A stretch of DNA of 64,000 nt, taken from Novosphingobium sp. RL4. Lineage in GTDB: Bacteria > Pseudomonadota > Alphaproteobacteria > Sphingomonadales > Sphingomonadaceae. The DNA lies in the NCBI RefSeq assembly GCF_035658495.1, contig NZ_CP141945.1, forward strand, positions 1,306,001 to 1,370,000, given 5' to 3'. Shown piece by piece: positions 33,522-42,230 of this stretch (its first letter is position 1; each line of letters starts with the position of its first letter). The notes beneath the pieces are model-generated. The model did no database searches, had not been told where the DNA came from, and saw only the letters and a program-made list of their open reading frames with translations. The translations under genes were made by a program, and so were the position numbers.

Positions 33522-34382
33522 ATGGACCTGATCCCCGTGGACTTGCTGGAAACTTTCGTGGCCGTTGCCGAACTCGGCAGCTTCACGGGTGCTGCCCGGA
33601 TGCTGGGGATCAGGCAGTCCACCGTCAGCCAGCATGTGCAGCGCCTTGAACAGCGGGCGGGCCGGCGGTGCATCGATCGCACCACGCACCGGGTCATGCT
33701 GACGCCGGAAGGCGAAGTGCTGCTCGCCCATGCCCGCGCGATCCTCGATGGGCACCGGCGGCTGCAGAACCACCTTTCCGCCGCACCGCTGAGGGGCCGC
33801 CTTCGCCTTGGCGCATCGGAGGACTTCGTCCTTTCGGCGCTGCCCGATGTGCTGGCCGCCTTCGCGCGCCGCCATCCCGATGTCGATCTCGAACTGCGCG
33901 CGGGCCTGAGCGACGATCTCTACGACGCTTTCGACGCGGGCCAGTTGGACCTGATCTTCGTCAAGCGGAGGCAGGGCGATCGGCGGGGCACTTCGGTATG
34001 GCAGGAGCCGATCGTCTGGGTGGGCCATCCCGAATTCCCTCTGGTTCAGGACGCGCCGCTGCCGCTCCTGCTCTATCCGCCACCCAGCGTAACCCGCGCG
34101 CTGGCGCTGGACGTGCTGGAGCGGTCGGGGCGAAGCTGGCGGGTGGCCTTCACCAGCGCCAGCCTCACCGGACTGAGCGCGGCGGCGCGCGCGGGTATCG
34201 GCCTGATGCCGCATTCCGGCAGGCTGATGCCGCCGGGCCTGTCCATCCTCGCGCCGCGCGAGCGCCTTCCCGTGCTTCCCCTGATCGAGTTCGTGGTGAT
34301 CGGACCGGGCGGGACCAACCCGGCGATAGACGCCCTTTGCGCAACGATCCTGCATTGGGGCGGTAGCGCGGGGCGGGTATAG
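33513..34382 (+). CDS. LysR-family regulator next to the SBF-like transporter gene
   Basis: A 289-residue LTTR with the N-terminal helix-turn-helix LLETFVAVAELGSFTGAARML and QSTVSQHVQRLEQRAGRRC, then a periplasmic-binding-like effector domain (LRLGASEDFVLSALPDVLAAFARRHP, GLSDDLYDAFDAGQLDLIF). The gene is divergent from the SBF-like transporter, the classic arrangement for a local regulator. The start could be ATG 33513, 33516 or 33522; the last makes an inverted repeat lie wholly in the leader. Effector probably the transported organic acid, by inference. Confidence 0.9.
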   Translation: MMTMDLIPVDLLETFVAVAELGSFTGAARMLGIRQSTVSQHVQRLEQRAGRRCIDRTTHRVMLTPEGEVLLAHARAILDGHRRLQNHLSAAPLRGRLRLGASEDFVLSALPDVLAAFARRHPDVDLELRAGLSDDLYDAFDAGQLDLIFVKRRQGDRRGTSVWQEPIVWVGHPEFPLVQDAPLPLLLYPPPSVTRALALDVLERSGRSWRVAFTSASLTGLSAAARAGIGLMPHSGRLMPPGLSILAPRERLPVLPLIEFVVIGPGGTNPAIDALCATILHWGGSAGRV

Positions 34383-34466
34383 CGGCGGGAAAGACGCGGC
34401 GTTTCGAAAAGGCTTTCGGACACAGGGGGGTGGACGCGGCGGCTTCGGGGCTGTCTATAGGGACCC

Positions 34467-36305
34467 ATGCAGCAGCAAGCACTTGTCTTCGCGCTGATCG
34501 GCATTCTCGGTATCGGCGCGCAATGGATCGCGTGGCGTACCGGCTGGCCGGCCATCGCCCTCATGCTCGCCGCCGGTGTCCTTGCGGGTCCCGTCACCGG
34601 CCTTGTCGTTCCCGAACATACATTTGGCGATCTGCTGGAACCGATGGTTTCCGTCGCCGTGGCGCTGATCCTTTTCGAAGGCGGCCTCAGTCTCAATTTC
34701 CGCGAACTCAGGAAGACCGAGGGCGCGGTGACGCGTCTCATGGTCATAGGCATCCCGGTCGGCTGGGTCCTCGGGACGCTGGCGTGCTATTACGTGGCCG
34801 GGCTGGTCTGGCCGGTGGCGATCCTGTTCGCGGGCATTCTCGTGGTCACTGGCCCCACCGTGGTCATCCCCTTGCTCCGCCAGAGCAACGTGGCGCCGCG
34901 TCCCCGCGCGATCCTCAAGTGGGAAGCTATCGTCAACGATCCGTTCGGCGCGCTGTGCGCCGTCATAACCTACGAATATCTGCGCCGGGTGGACGAGGGG
35001 GGAACCCTGCTTTCGGTCCTTGCCGCGCTGCTGGCCGCGGCGGTCGTCGCCGGGCTGATCGGCTATGCCGTTGCCCGCGCGATCGCCTGGGCCTTCCCGC
35101 GCGGCCATGTGCCCGAGTACCTGAAGGCCCCGGTCCTGCTGGTGGCGGTGATCGGCACGTTCGTCCTCTCCAACCTGATCCAGCAGGAAACCGGCCTGCT
35201 CGCGGTGACGGTGATGGGCGTGGCGATAGCGAACATGCGGCTCGACAGCCTGCGCGACATTCATCCGTTCAAGGAAAACGTCACCGTTCTCCTCATTTCC
35301 GGCGTTTTCGTGCTGCTTTCGGCCTCGCTCGATTTCAGTGTGCTGCGCCAGTTCGAGTGGCGCTTCATCGCCTACCTGCTGGCGCTGCTGTTCCTGGTTC
35401 GCCCGGCGACCGTGCTGCTCAGCCTGTCTTTCAGCAAGATCCCCTGGAACGAGCGCCTGCTGGTGGCGTGGATCGCGCCCCGCGGCGTGGTGGCGGTTGC
35501 GATGTCCGGCCTCTTTGCCCTCCGGCTGGACCAACTCGGCTACGGCGACGGCAGCATTCTGGTGACGCTGTCGTTCTCCGTGGTGGTCGCGACGATCGTG
35601 GCGCATGGTTTCAGCATCCGTTTCGTGGCGCGCTGGCTCAAGGTCACGGGTGCGACCAAGAAGGGGCTGTTGGTGGTCGGCAGCACGCCGTGGAGCCTGT
35701 CGCTGGCGGACCAGCTTCGCCAGCTCGACGTGCCGGTCATGATCGCGGATACGAGCTGGCAGCGGCTTTCGGCGGCGCGACAGGCCGGGATATCCACCTA
35801 TCACGGCGAGATCCTGGCGGAATCGACCGAGGAGCGGCTCGATCTGGCCCAGTTCCAGGTTCTCGTCGCCACGACCGACAGCGAAGCCTACAACGCGCTC
35901 GTCTGCAGTGAGTTCGCGCCCGATATCGGCCGCGATTCCGTCTACCAGCTTGGCGGCATGGGGGATGACGAGGACCACCGCAGCCTTCCCGAGGCGCTGC
36001 GTGGGCGCGCCATGTTCGCCTCCGGCCTCGGCGTTGCCGAGATCGCGGAACGCGAGCGTCTGGGCTGGACCTTCCGCAAGACCCGGATCAGCGAGCAGTT
36101 CGATTTCGCCGATGCCCAGGCTGCACTGCCGGACGAGGCGGACATGCTGTTCCTCCTGCGAAAGGACGGCAAGATCCGCTTTTTCACTCATGCATCGCGT
36201 CCCACTCCCCAGCCCGGTGACACGATCATTTCCTACGGCCCGTCCCGTCACGGGGATCCGGAAGGGCCGCGTGAAAGCACTCAAGACAAGGAGGCGGTCG
36301 CATGA
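34467..36305 (+). CDS. CPA1 sodium/proton antiporter with TrkA-N-like C-terminal domain
   Basis: A 612-residue antiporter: about 12 transmembrane helices in the first 400 residues (for example ILFEGGLSLNF, GPTVVIPLLRQS, IVNDPFGAL with the family Asp, and a PRGVVAVAMSG motif), followed by a cytoplasmic nucleotide-binding-like domain from about residue 405 (KKGLLVVGSTPWSLSLADQL, then an RCK/TrkA-N-like fold). Such proteins exchange Na+ or K+ for H+ and can be gated by the C-terminal domain. The stop overlaps the next gene start (ATGA), an unusual coupling to an outer-membrane lipoprotein. Confidence 0.88.
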   Translation: MQQQALVFALIGILGIGAQWIAWRTGWPAIALMLAAGVLAGPVTGLVVPEHTFGDLLEPMVSVAVALILFEGGLSLNFRELRKTEGAVTRLMVIGIPVGWVLGTLACYYVAGLVWPVAILFAGILVVTGPTVVIPLLRQSNVAPRPRAILKWEAIVNDPFGALCAVITYEYLRRVDEGGTLLSVLAALLAAAVVAGLIGYAVARAIAWAFPRGHVPEYLKAPVLLVAVIGTFVLSNLIQQETGLLAVTVMGVAIANMRLDSLRDIHPFKENVTVLLISGVFVLLSASLDFSVLRQFEWRFIAYLLALLFLVRPATVLLSLSFSKIPWNERLLVAWIAPRGVVAVAMSGLFALRLDQLGYGDGSILVTLSFSVVVATIVAHGFSIRFVARWLKVTGATKKGLLVVGSTPWSLSLADQLRQLDVPVMIADTSWQRLSAARQAGISTYHGEILAESTEERLDLAQFQVLVATTDSEAYNALVCSEFAPDIGRDSVYQLGGMGDDEDHRSLPEALRGRAMFASGLGVAEIAERERLGWTFRKTRISEQFDFADAQAALPDEADMLFLLRKDGKIRFFTHASRPTPQPGDTIISYGPSRHGDPEGPRESTQDKEAVA

Positions 36306-36961
36306 ATATCGCGCCCAAGTATCCGGTCCTCCCCTCTCTCCTGCCGGCGCTGCTGCTCACATCGCTTTCCGCGTGCGGGCAGGGCGAAGGCACACCGGGA
36401 GCAAGCGGGACGGATGAAGCCGGTCCTGCCCTCATCTCCGAATCCACCGCCAGCGAGGCCGTCGTGCAGGCGGCCGACGAGGCGAAGAAATCGATCATCC
36501 GCGACGATGTGGCGGTCGGCCCCACCGAGGCGCCCCCGCTGGAAGCGGTGCATCTTGTCGTGCCGTTCCCGGCAAAGGGCGCGAAGCCGGACGATGCCGG
36601 GCGCGCGCTCATCGATGGGCTGCTCGCCACGCCGACCTTCCAGGCCGGCGGGCCTGTCACTCTCTGGGGGCACAGCGATTCGCGCGGCTCCGACGCCGAG
36701 AACCTGGCGGCATCGCGCCGCCGCGCGGAAGCGGTGCGCGATTACCTTGCGGGCAAGGGTGTCGATCGCAAGCGGATCATGGTGATCGCGATGGGCGAAG
36801 CGCGGCCGATCGCGCCCAATCGCAAGCTGGACGGGAGCGATGATCCCGAAGGGCGGAACCGGAACCGCCGCGTGGAGATCGAGGTTCGCCCGCCGGAGCC
36901 GCCCAAGGAGCAGGGCGCGGATGGCCCGCAGCCGGAGGCAGGTTCAGCGCAGCCCTTCTAG
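36302..36961 (+). CDS. OmpA-family lipoprotein
   Basis: A 219-residue lipoprotein: signal peptide with lipobox LSAC (Cys25), a flexible Ala/Ser/Glu linker of about 60 residues, then an OmpA-like peptidoglycan-binding domain at about 115-200. Key residues are the Asp in GHSDSRGSDAENLAASRRRA and the Arg in EGRNRNRRVEIEV that contact diaminopimelate. It is translated from an ATGA overlap with the antiporter stop. The C-terminal end overlaps the convergent glutamine amidotransferase gene by 18 bp. Probably anchors the outer membrane to peptidoglycan. Confidence 0.85.
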   Translation: MNIAPKYPVLPSLLPALLLTSLSACGQGEGTPGASGTDEAGPALISESTASEAVVQAADEAKKSIIRDDVAVGPTEAPPLEAVHLVVPFPAKGAKPDDAGRALIDGLLATPTFQAGGPVTLWGHSDSRGSDAENLAASRRRAEAVRDYLAGKGVDRKRIMVIAMGEARPIAPNRKLDGSDDPEGRNRNRRVEIEVRPPEPPKEQGADGPQPEAGSAQPF

Positions 36962-37648
36962 CCACTGCGCGATCATGCCCTGACCGGCGGCCACGGCCTT
37001 CGGGCCAAGGCTGTCATGCGCGGCGCGGAGCGAGGCTTCGTCTCCTCCCGCCTCGATCACCGATTCCGGCCATTGCTCGATCCAGGCGTCGAAACGCGGG
37101 TCCATGCCCATCTCGGCATGGAACTGGAGCGCAAGGATGTTCGGGCCGCGCCGAAACGCCTGATGGTCGTAGAGGTGGCTCGAGGCCAGCAGTTCGACGT
37201 TGTCCGGCAGCGAGAAGGTGTCCCCGTGCCAGTGCAGCACGGGCACGCCGGCGATATGGCGCAGCGGGCTGTCAGGCACGTGTTCGTGAACCGTCACGCT
37301 ATGGAAGCCCACTTCCTTGTGCGGCCCGGCATAGACATCCGCGCCCATGGCCGCCGCGATCATCTGGGCGCCGAAACAGACCCCCAGGGTCGGCCGCCCG
37401 GCTTCCAGTCGCAACGCCAGACGGCGCATCTGGCAGGCGATCCAGGGGTGGGTGTCCTGTTCGTAGACGCCCATGGGGCCGCCCATCATGATGAGCAGGT
37501 CGGGCTCGCGCAGGTCGAGCGAGGAGAAGGCCGGATCGGTCACGTCGATGCGATCGACGTCGTAGCCGGCGGCCTCGATCGGCTGCCGGTAGCCGGCCAC
37601 GCCTTCATAGGGAACGTGCCGGATGATGAGGGCGGTCTTCGTCGTCAC
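36944..37648 (-). CDS. Class I glutamine amidotransferase-like protein
   Basis: A 234-residue single-domain GATase1 protein. The catalytic triad is visible: Cys in GVCFGAQMIAAAMG, His in ALQFHAEMGMDP and the acidic residue two after it. Such free-standing domains often hydrolyse gamma-glutamyl amides or small amides (GMP synthase-like). I use the GTG at 37648, giving a start close to MKTALIIRH-type homologues; an ATG at 37675 would add nine residues. It converges with the OmpA gene by 18 bp. Substrate unknown. Confidence 0.85.
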   Translation of the reverse strand: MTTKTALIIRHVPYEGVAGYRQPIEAAGYDVDRIDVTDPAFSSLDLREPDLLIMMGGPMGVYEQDTHPWIACQMRRLALRLEAGRPTLGVCFGAQMIAAAMGADVYAGPHKEVGFHSVTVHEHVPDSPLRHIAGVPVLHWHGDTFSLPDNVELLASSHLYDHQAFRRGPNILALQFHAEMGMDPRFDAWIEQWPESVIEAGGDEASLRAAHDSLGPKAVAAGQGMIAQWLEGLR

Positions 37649-37707
37649 GGCGCGCTTTCGTATGGGTTCCGGCATTGGCGCCTGCCGCACCGGCCTTGCG
37701 GCCCGGC

Positions 37708-37721
37708 GACATGCGCATGTC
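37708..37721. promoter_or_regulatory. 14-bp palindrome GACATGCGCATGTC
   Basis: A perfect palindrome in the 262-bp region between the divergent glutamine amidotransferase gene (start 37648) and the sodium/proton antiporter gene (37911). It may be a regulator site; in GC-rich DNA a 14-bp palindrome by chance is uncommon but possible. Confidence 0.35.
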
Positions 37722-37910
37722 ATTTTCCAGAGCAGTAGATGCTCGCGCGATTCCCGTCGAGTGCCGAAGGCGCCCGGATGGAAGCGGTTACGGCAACTTT
37801 GTTTCAAACCGTTTCCGCGGCGCACGGAGGGCCAAAAAGACGGATGCAGGATTTGCAATCCTTAACGCATGCCGCCATGGTCCCCGGCAGAAACAGGAAA
37901 GGATTAAGGT

Positions 37911-39548
37911 TTGGAGTCAGTTTCGGTCGTACTTTTCTTGCTGCTGGCAGTTGTCGTCAGCGGCGCGATATCGAGGATGCTGCCATGGTCGGTGCCGACA
38001 CCGCTGGTGCAGATCCTGCTGGGCGGGGTGATCGGTCTCTCGACCTCCTACAGCGTGTCGCTCAATCCCGAACTGTTCCTGCTGCTGTTCCTGCCGCCCC
38101 TGCTGTTCCTGGATGGCTGGCGGATTCCCAAGGACGAATTGTTCAAGGACGTCTCCACCGTCGTCGAACTGGCGCTGGGGCTCGTGCTCACTACGGTGAT
38201 CGGCATGGGCCTGTTCATCCACTGGATGATCCCGGCCATGCCGCTGGCTGTTGCCTTTGCGCTGGCCGCAGTGGTTTCTCCGACCGATCCGATCGCGGTC
38301 TCGGCCATCGCTGCGCGCGTGCCGATCCCCAAGCGCATGATGCACATCCTCGAAGGGGAATCGCTGCTCAATGACGCCTCGGGACTGGTCTGCCTTCGCT
38401 TCGCCATCGCGGCGGCGCTGACCGGGACGTTCTCCGCCGGCGCAGCGGCGCTCAACTTCCTGTGGGTGGCGGGTGCAGGTCTTGCGATCGGCGTTGCCGT
38501 CACCGTTGTCGTCTCGCGCGCGAAGACCTGGGTCAATCGCCGCTGGGGCGAGGATACCGGCTCGCAGATCCTGGTGAGCCTGCTCATCCCCTTCGGTTCC
38601 TATATGCTGGCCGAGCACTTCCACGCCTCCGGCATCCTTGCCGCCGTGGCGGCGGGCGTGACCATGACGTTCGCGGAAATCTCGCGCCAGGCCATGGCGG
38701 TCACGCGGATGCGCCGCAACTCGGTGTGGGACACGATCCAGTTCACCTTGAACGGCATCATCTTCGTGCTGCTGGGCGAACAGCTTCCCGCCATTCTCGC
38801 AGGCGCCAAGCGGACCGTCGCGATGACCGGCCATACCGAGCCGGGCTGGCTGGGGCTCTATGTCGTCGCGATCGTGCTGGGCCTTGCGGCGCTGCGCTTC
38901 GCCTGGGTGTGGCTTTCGCTCAAGTTCACCATCCTGCGCAAGCGTCAGGCGGGTGAAAGCGTGAGCTTGAGCAGCCCGAACTGGCGGCTGGTGGCGGCGA
39001 TGTCGTTCGCGGGCGTGCGCGGCGCGATCACGCTGGCAGGCGTACTGACCCTGCCGCTCGCGCTGAACGATGGCAGCCCGTTCCCGGCGCGCGATCTGGC
39101 GATCTTCCTGGCGGCGGGGGTCATTATCGTCTCGCTGGTAGTTGCCAGCCTGGCGCTGCCGGTCCTGCTCAAGGACCTGACGATGCCGGCCGAACCGTCG
39201 AAGCAGGCGGAGGAGGATGCCGCGCGCATCGCCACGGCCGAGGCGGCGATCTGCGCGATCGAGCGGCACACGCACGCGCTGGCGGAAAACCGCGGCGATG
39301 CCGACCGTTATGCCGCCGCCGGTGGCCGCGTCATGGACTTCTACCGCGAACGCATCGAAGGGTTGAGCGAGGACGAAAGCGACGCGGCCCGTGCGCAGGA
39401 ACTGCTGTTCCGCGATTTCCGCCTCGTCGGCGTCAAGGCGGAGCGGATCGCGCTGGCCGAACTCATCCGCGAGCGCCGGGTCGGCAGCGAGACCATTCGC
39501 AAGCTGACCCGCGAACTCGATCTCGCCGAAGCGCGTCACCGGGGCTGA
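37911..39548 (+). CDS. CPA1 sodium/proton antiporter (YjcE/NhaP-like)
   Basis: A 545-residue antiporter with 12 hydrophobic helices, including SLNPELFLLLFLPPLLFLDG, SPTDPIAVSAIAA and LLNDASGLVCLR (the conserved Asp needed for ion exchange), and FAGVRGAITLAGVL, followed by a helical cytoplasmic tail. It belongs to the YjcE-like group and differs from the first antiporter at 34467 by lacking the nucleotide-binding domain. The start is a TTG at 37911 preceded by AGGAAAGGA; no better ATG is found. A hairpin at 39554-39584 follows. Confidence 0.87.
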   Translation: MESVSVVLFLLLAVVVSGAISRMLPWSVPTPLVQILLGGVIGLSTSYSVSLNPELFLLLFLPPLLFLDGWRIPKDELFKDVSTVVELALGLVLTTVIGMGLFIHWMIPAMPLAVAFALAAVVSPTDPIAVSAIAARVPIPKRMMHILEGESLLNDASGLVCLRFAIAAALTGTFSAGAAALNFLWVAGAGLAIGVAVTVVVSRAKTWVNRRWGEDTGSQILVSLLIPFGSYMLAEHFHASGILAAVAAGVTMTFAEISRQAMAVTRMRRNSVWDTIQFTLNGIIFVLLGEQLPAILAGAKRTVAMTGHTEPGWLGLYVVAIVLGLAALRFAWVWLSLKFTILRKRQAGESVSLSSPNWRLVAAMSFAGVRGAITLAGVLTLPLALNDGSPFPARDLAIFLAAGVIIVSLVVASLALPVLLKDLTMPAEPSKQAEEDAARIATAEAAICAIERHTHALAENRGDADRYAAAGGRVMDFYRERIEGLSEDESDAARAQELLFRDFRLVGVKAERIALAELIRERRVGSETIRKLTRELDLAEARHRG

Positions 39549-39553
39549 AGCGG

Positions 39554-39587
39554 TTCGGCCGGTTCGGTTAGCGGACCGGCCGAAGCT
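39554..39587 (+). terminator. Convergent terminator hairpin after the antiporter
   Basis: TTCGGCCGGT (39554-39563) and ACCGGCCGAA (39575-39584) form a perfect 10-bp stem with an 11-base loop, followed by GCTTTC. It separates the plus-strand antiporter from the minus-strand LysE-type gene that ends at 39593, so it may serve both directions. The T-run is short. Confidence 0.7.
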
Positions 39588-39592
39588 TTCAC

Positions 39593-40222
39593 TCAGGCCG
39601 TTCGCGAAGTGAGCAGTGCGGCGCCGAAGCCGACGAAGATGGAGCCGGTCACCCGGTTGAACACGCGCTTCACCGAGGGCTTGCGCAAGTGCCGCGAGAG
39701 CGAACCGCCGGCCATGGCGTAAGTGCAGTACCAGAGCATCTCGATCACCGCGAAAGTGCTGACGAGCACCGCGAACTGCGGGGCCTTGGGCTCGGCTGGA
39801 TTGATGAACTGGGGGAAGAAGGCGGCGGCGAAGAGCAGCAGCTTGGGGTTGCTGATCGCAATGGCGAAGCCGCCACGGAACAGCGCCCAGGGCGAACTGC
39901 GCCGGTCGATCCTGTCATCGCCTTCTTCGATCTGGGAAACGTCGGAGCGCCAGGACTTGATGCCGAGATAGACGAGATAGGCGACGCCGAGGTAGCGCAG
40001 CACCTCGAAGGCGCCGGGGATCGCCTTGAGCAGCGCGGTAAGGCCGGCTGCCGAGGCGGCGAGCACGAGCGTGATCGCCAACATGCATCCCGCCATCGCG
40101 GCCATGGCGCGGCGGAAGCCGAACTCGACGCTGCGTGTCATGACGTGGAGCATGTTCGGGCCGGGCGTTCCCGACAGCAGGAACACGGCAAAGGCATAGA
40201 GCCACCAGGTCTGGAGCGTCAT
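39593..40222 (-). CDS. LysE-family amino acid/metabolite exporter
   Basis: A 209-residue RhtB/LysE protein with six hydrophobic segments and the signature FLLSGTPGPNMLHV near the N-terminus, followed by GFRRAMAAMAGCM. Such proteins export amino acids, homoserine lactones or related compounds. The ATG at 40222 gives the usual length; the upstream in-frame extension of 26 residues is basic and unlike the family. It is oriented towards the antiporter, and separated by 97 bases from the methyltransferase gene upstream. Confidence 0.88.
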   Translation of the reverse strand: MTLQTWWLYAFAVFLLSGTPGPNMLHVMTRSVEFGFRRAMAAMAGCMLAITLVLAASAAGLTALLKAIPGAFEVLRYLGVAYLVYLGIKSWRSDVSQIEEGDDRIDRRSSPWALFRGGFAIAISNPKLLLFAAAFFPQFINPAEPKAPQFAVLVSTFAVIEMLWYCTYAMAGGSLSRHLRKPSVKRVFNRVTGSIFVGFGAALLTSRTA

Positions 40223-40319
40223 CGTTCGTCTCGGCCTAAAAGGGAGAATTCGCTTAGGTCCGGAGCGGCGCCATCGCAATCGGATTTTGGCGGCGCGCAA
40301 GCCTGTCGGTCTACGCCGC

Positions 40320-41105
40320 CTAGGTCTCGATGAGGACCGTGTCGATCGTGAACGAGCCGTCGGCTTCGATCTCGAAATGCGCGGACACCTCGCTGCTGGC
40401 GGCCCTTTGCAAGGCGCGGATCGCGGCCACCTGTTCCGGCGGGGTGCGCATTCGCCCGGTCCAGTCCGCGAAATCCATGCGCAGGCGGGCCGTGGTCATC
40501 CGTTTCGCGGCGAACCCGGCGCGTGCCAGCATCGCGAGCCACTCCGCCGCCGCATAATCGCGCACGTGGGAGAGGTCGCGCAGCAGTTCGACCGCCTGCA
40601 GATGCGTATCGGCGGCGGGATCGGCGGGCGCGATCACGTCGATGAAGATCGCGGGGCAACCGGGGGCCAGCACGCGCCGGGCCTCGCGCAGTCCTGCCTC
40701 GGCATCGCGCCAGTGGTGGGTGGAAAAACGGCAGGCGAGAAAGTCGAAGCTGTCGTCCGCGAAAGGCAGGGCTTCGGCGGGAGCTGCGTGGGTCGCGATG
40801 TTGGCAATCCCGCGCCGGGCCGCCTCGGCCGCGATCACGTCCAGCATCCGGGGCGAAAGGTCGCTGGCGGTCACGGCTCCGGCATGGGGCGCGATGGCAT
40901 ATCCGGCATGGCCGCCGCCCGCGCCCAGGTCGAGGGCATGGCGCGGCGCGGCCTCGCGGGCGCGCTCGGCGATCCAGTCGAGGTCGGCGCCCGAGGCGTG
41001 GACCTTGCTGGTGACATAAGCGGCGGCGGTGGTGCCGAACTGGCTTTCGACCAGTTCGTGCCGGTCCTGCGGGACCGCTGTTTGGCGGGAATTGTCGTTG
41101 GTCAT
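40320..41105 (-). CDS. Class I SAM-dependent methyltransferase
   Basis: A 261-residue UbiE/COQ5-like methyltransferase. Motif I is ALDLGAGGGHAGYAIAP, the post-I region VTASDLSPRMLDVI, and FACRFSTHHW-type blocks (SFDFLACRFSTHHWRDAEAG) follow. Substrate not identifiable. The gene is divergent from an XRE regulator at 41188 with a palindromic operator between (41153-41166), so the regulator probably controls it. Confidence 0.87.
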   Translation of the reverse strand: MTNDNSRQTAVPQDRHELVESQFGTTAAAYVTSKVHASGADLDWIAERAREAAPRHALDLGAGGGHAGYAIAPHAGAVTASDLSPRMLDVIAAEAARRGIANIATHAAPAEALPFADDSFDFLACRFSTHHWRDAEAGLREARRVLAPGCPAIFIDVIAPADPAADTHLQAVELLRDLSHVRDYAAAEWLAMLARAGFAAKRMTTARLRMDFADWTGRMRTPPEQVAAIRALQRAASSEVSAHFEIEADGSFTIDTVLIET

Positions 41106-41152
41106 GGGGTAATCTCCTTGCGAAGTCCCGTTCGCCCGGATTATAGCCTGTT

Positions 41153-41166
41153 ACAATGAACATTGT
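41153..41166. promoter_or_regulatory. 14-bp palindromic operator between methyltransferase and XRE genes
   Basis: ACAATG-AA-CATTGT is a perfect palindrome in the 82-bp divergent intergenic region. A direct repeat CCTGTTA at 41147 and 41170 surrounds it (23-bp spacing, about two turns). The XRE-type regulator next door likely binds here. Confidence 0.6.
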
Positions 41167-41187
41167 TATCCTGTTATAACGCTGACC

Positions 41188-41970
41188 ATGCAGACCGATG
41201 AGCAGCGACGTTTACTGGGCGCCTTCGTTCGCACCCGCCGTGAGAGCATGGCGCCTGAAGGGCATGACCGCCGCCGCCGCACTCCGGGGCTGCGCCGGGA
41301 GGAGCTTGCCGCCCGTGCCGCGATCGGCACGACATGGGTGGCGTGGATCGAACAGGGCCGGGATGTGCGCCCTTCCGCCGAAACACTCTCTCGGCTGGCG
41401 GTGGGCCTCAGTCTTTCGGTGGCGGAGCGGGACTATCTGTTCGCGCTGGCTGGCAGGCATGATCCGGTCGATCCCTTCGCCCATGCCCGGCAGGCCGCAC
41501 CGCTCGCCATTTCGGCGCTCGTCGAGCGGCTGGACTGGCCCTGCTATGCGCTCGACCCGGCATGGGCGGTCTGCGCGGCCAACGAGGCGGCGCGGCGCCT
41601 GTTCGTGGGCCTGTTCGAGGGCGATGCCGCCCCCAACCTGCTGCGCTATGTCTTCACCCATCCCGCCGCCCGCGTCCTGCTGCCGGACTGGAAGGAGCGC
41701 GCGGCGCGCCTGCTGGCGGAATTCCGCCGGGATTACAGTCATGCCCTTGCCGATCCGCGTGTGCGCGGGGTGGTCGAATGGCTTCAGGAGAACAGTCCCG
41801 ATTTTCGCGAATCGTGGGACGGGCAGAGCGTGCTCGCGCGCGAAGGCGGAACACGAACATTTCGCCACCCCGATGAAGGTATGATACGCTTCACCCAGCA
41901 TACCCTTGCGGACGTTGAGCGCGGCGATTTCCGGGTTGTCTTCCTGCAACCGGCGGAAAAGCACATATAA
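41188..41970 (+). CDS. XRE-type regulator with MmyB-like ligand domain
   Basis: A 260-residue regulator: an N-terminal helix-turn-helix (RTPGLRREELAARAAIGTTW, residues about 32-60) and a C-terminal PAS-like MmyB/TRX ligand-binding domain (from about residue 100: LDWPCYALDPAWAVCAANEAA and FVFLQPAEKH-like end). Members of this family often respond to small molecules and control a neighbouring methyltransferase, dehydrogenase or transporter. It is divergent from the SAM-methyltransferase gene. Confidence 0.87.
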   Translation: MQTDEQRRLLGAFVRTRRESMAPEGHDRRRRTPGLRREELAARAAIGTTWVAWIEQGRDVRPSAETLSRLAVGLSLSVAERDYLFALAGRHDPVDPFAHARQAAPLAISALVERLDWPCYALDPAWAVCAANEAARRLFVGLFEGDAAPNLLRYVFTHPAARVLLPDWKERAARLLAEFRRDYSHALADPRVRGVVEWLQENSPDFRESWDGQSVLAREGGTRTFRHPDEGMIRFTQHTLADVERGDFRVVFLQPAEKHI

Positions 41971-42012
41971 CCTTCACCCGGCCCGCCCTTTCCAGGAATG
42001 CATGACCGCCAA

Positions 42013-42031
42013 TCATGAAATTGATTCATGA
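42013..42031. promoter_or_regulatory. Palindrome upstream of the first RND efflux operon
   Basis: TCATGAA-ATTGA-TTCATGA is a perfect inverted repeat with 7-bp arms in the 260-bp region before the RND permease gene (start 42231). It may be an operator for a repressor or activator of the pump. No local regulator gene lies upstream apart from the XRE gene ending at 41970. Confidence 0.5.
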
Positions 42032-42230
42032 GAGTATCCCGTCCAGCGCATTTTTCTAACGGGGATCAGGTCGTTAGGGGCTGAACTATTCCAGCAGGAT
42101 TTCCCGTCCGTTTCTGATGTCACGTGCAGCAGAGGGTCGTAGCGGGGGAAACCCAACCAAAAAATGAACCGGAGAGGAATTCGCCTGTCCTGCGCGCGTC
42201 TTGCGTGCGGGGCGGCCTATGGAGTTCTCG

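Noticed and set aside
34455..36284. Minus-strand open frame (609 codons) across the antiporter
   Set aside because: Antisense shadow of a well-defined CPA1 antiporter.
37917..39539. Minus-strand open frame (540 codons) across the second antiporter
   Set aside because: Antisense shadow with His- and Arg-rich low-quality peptide.
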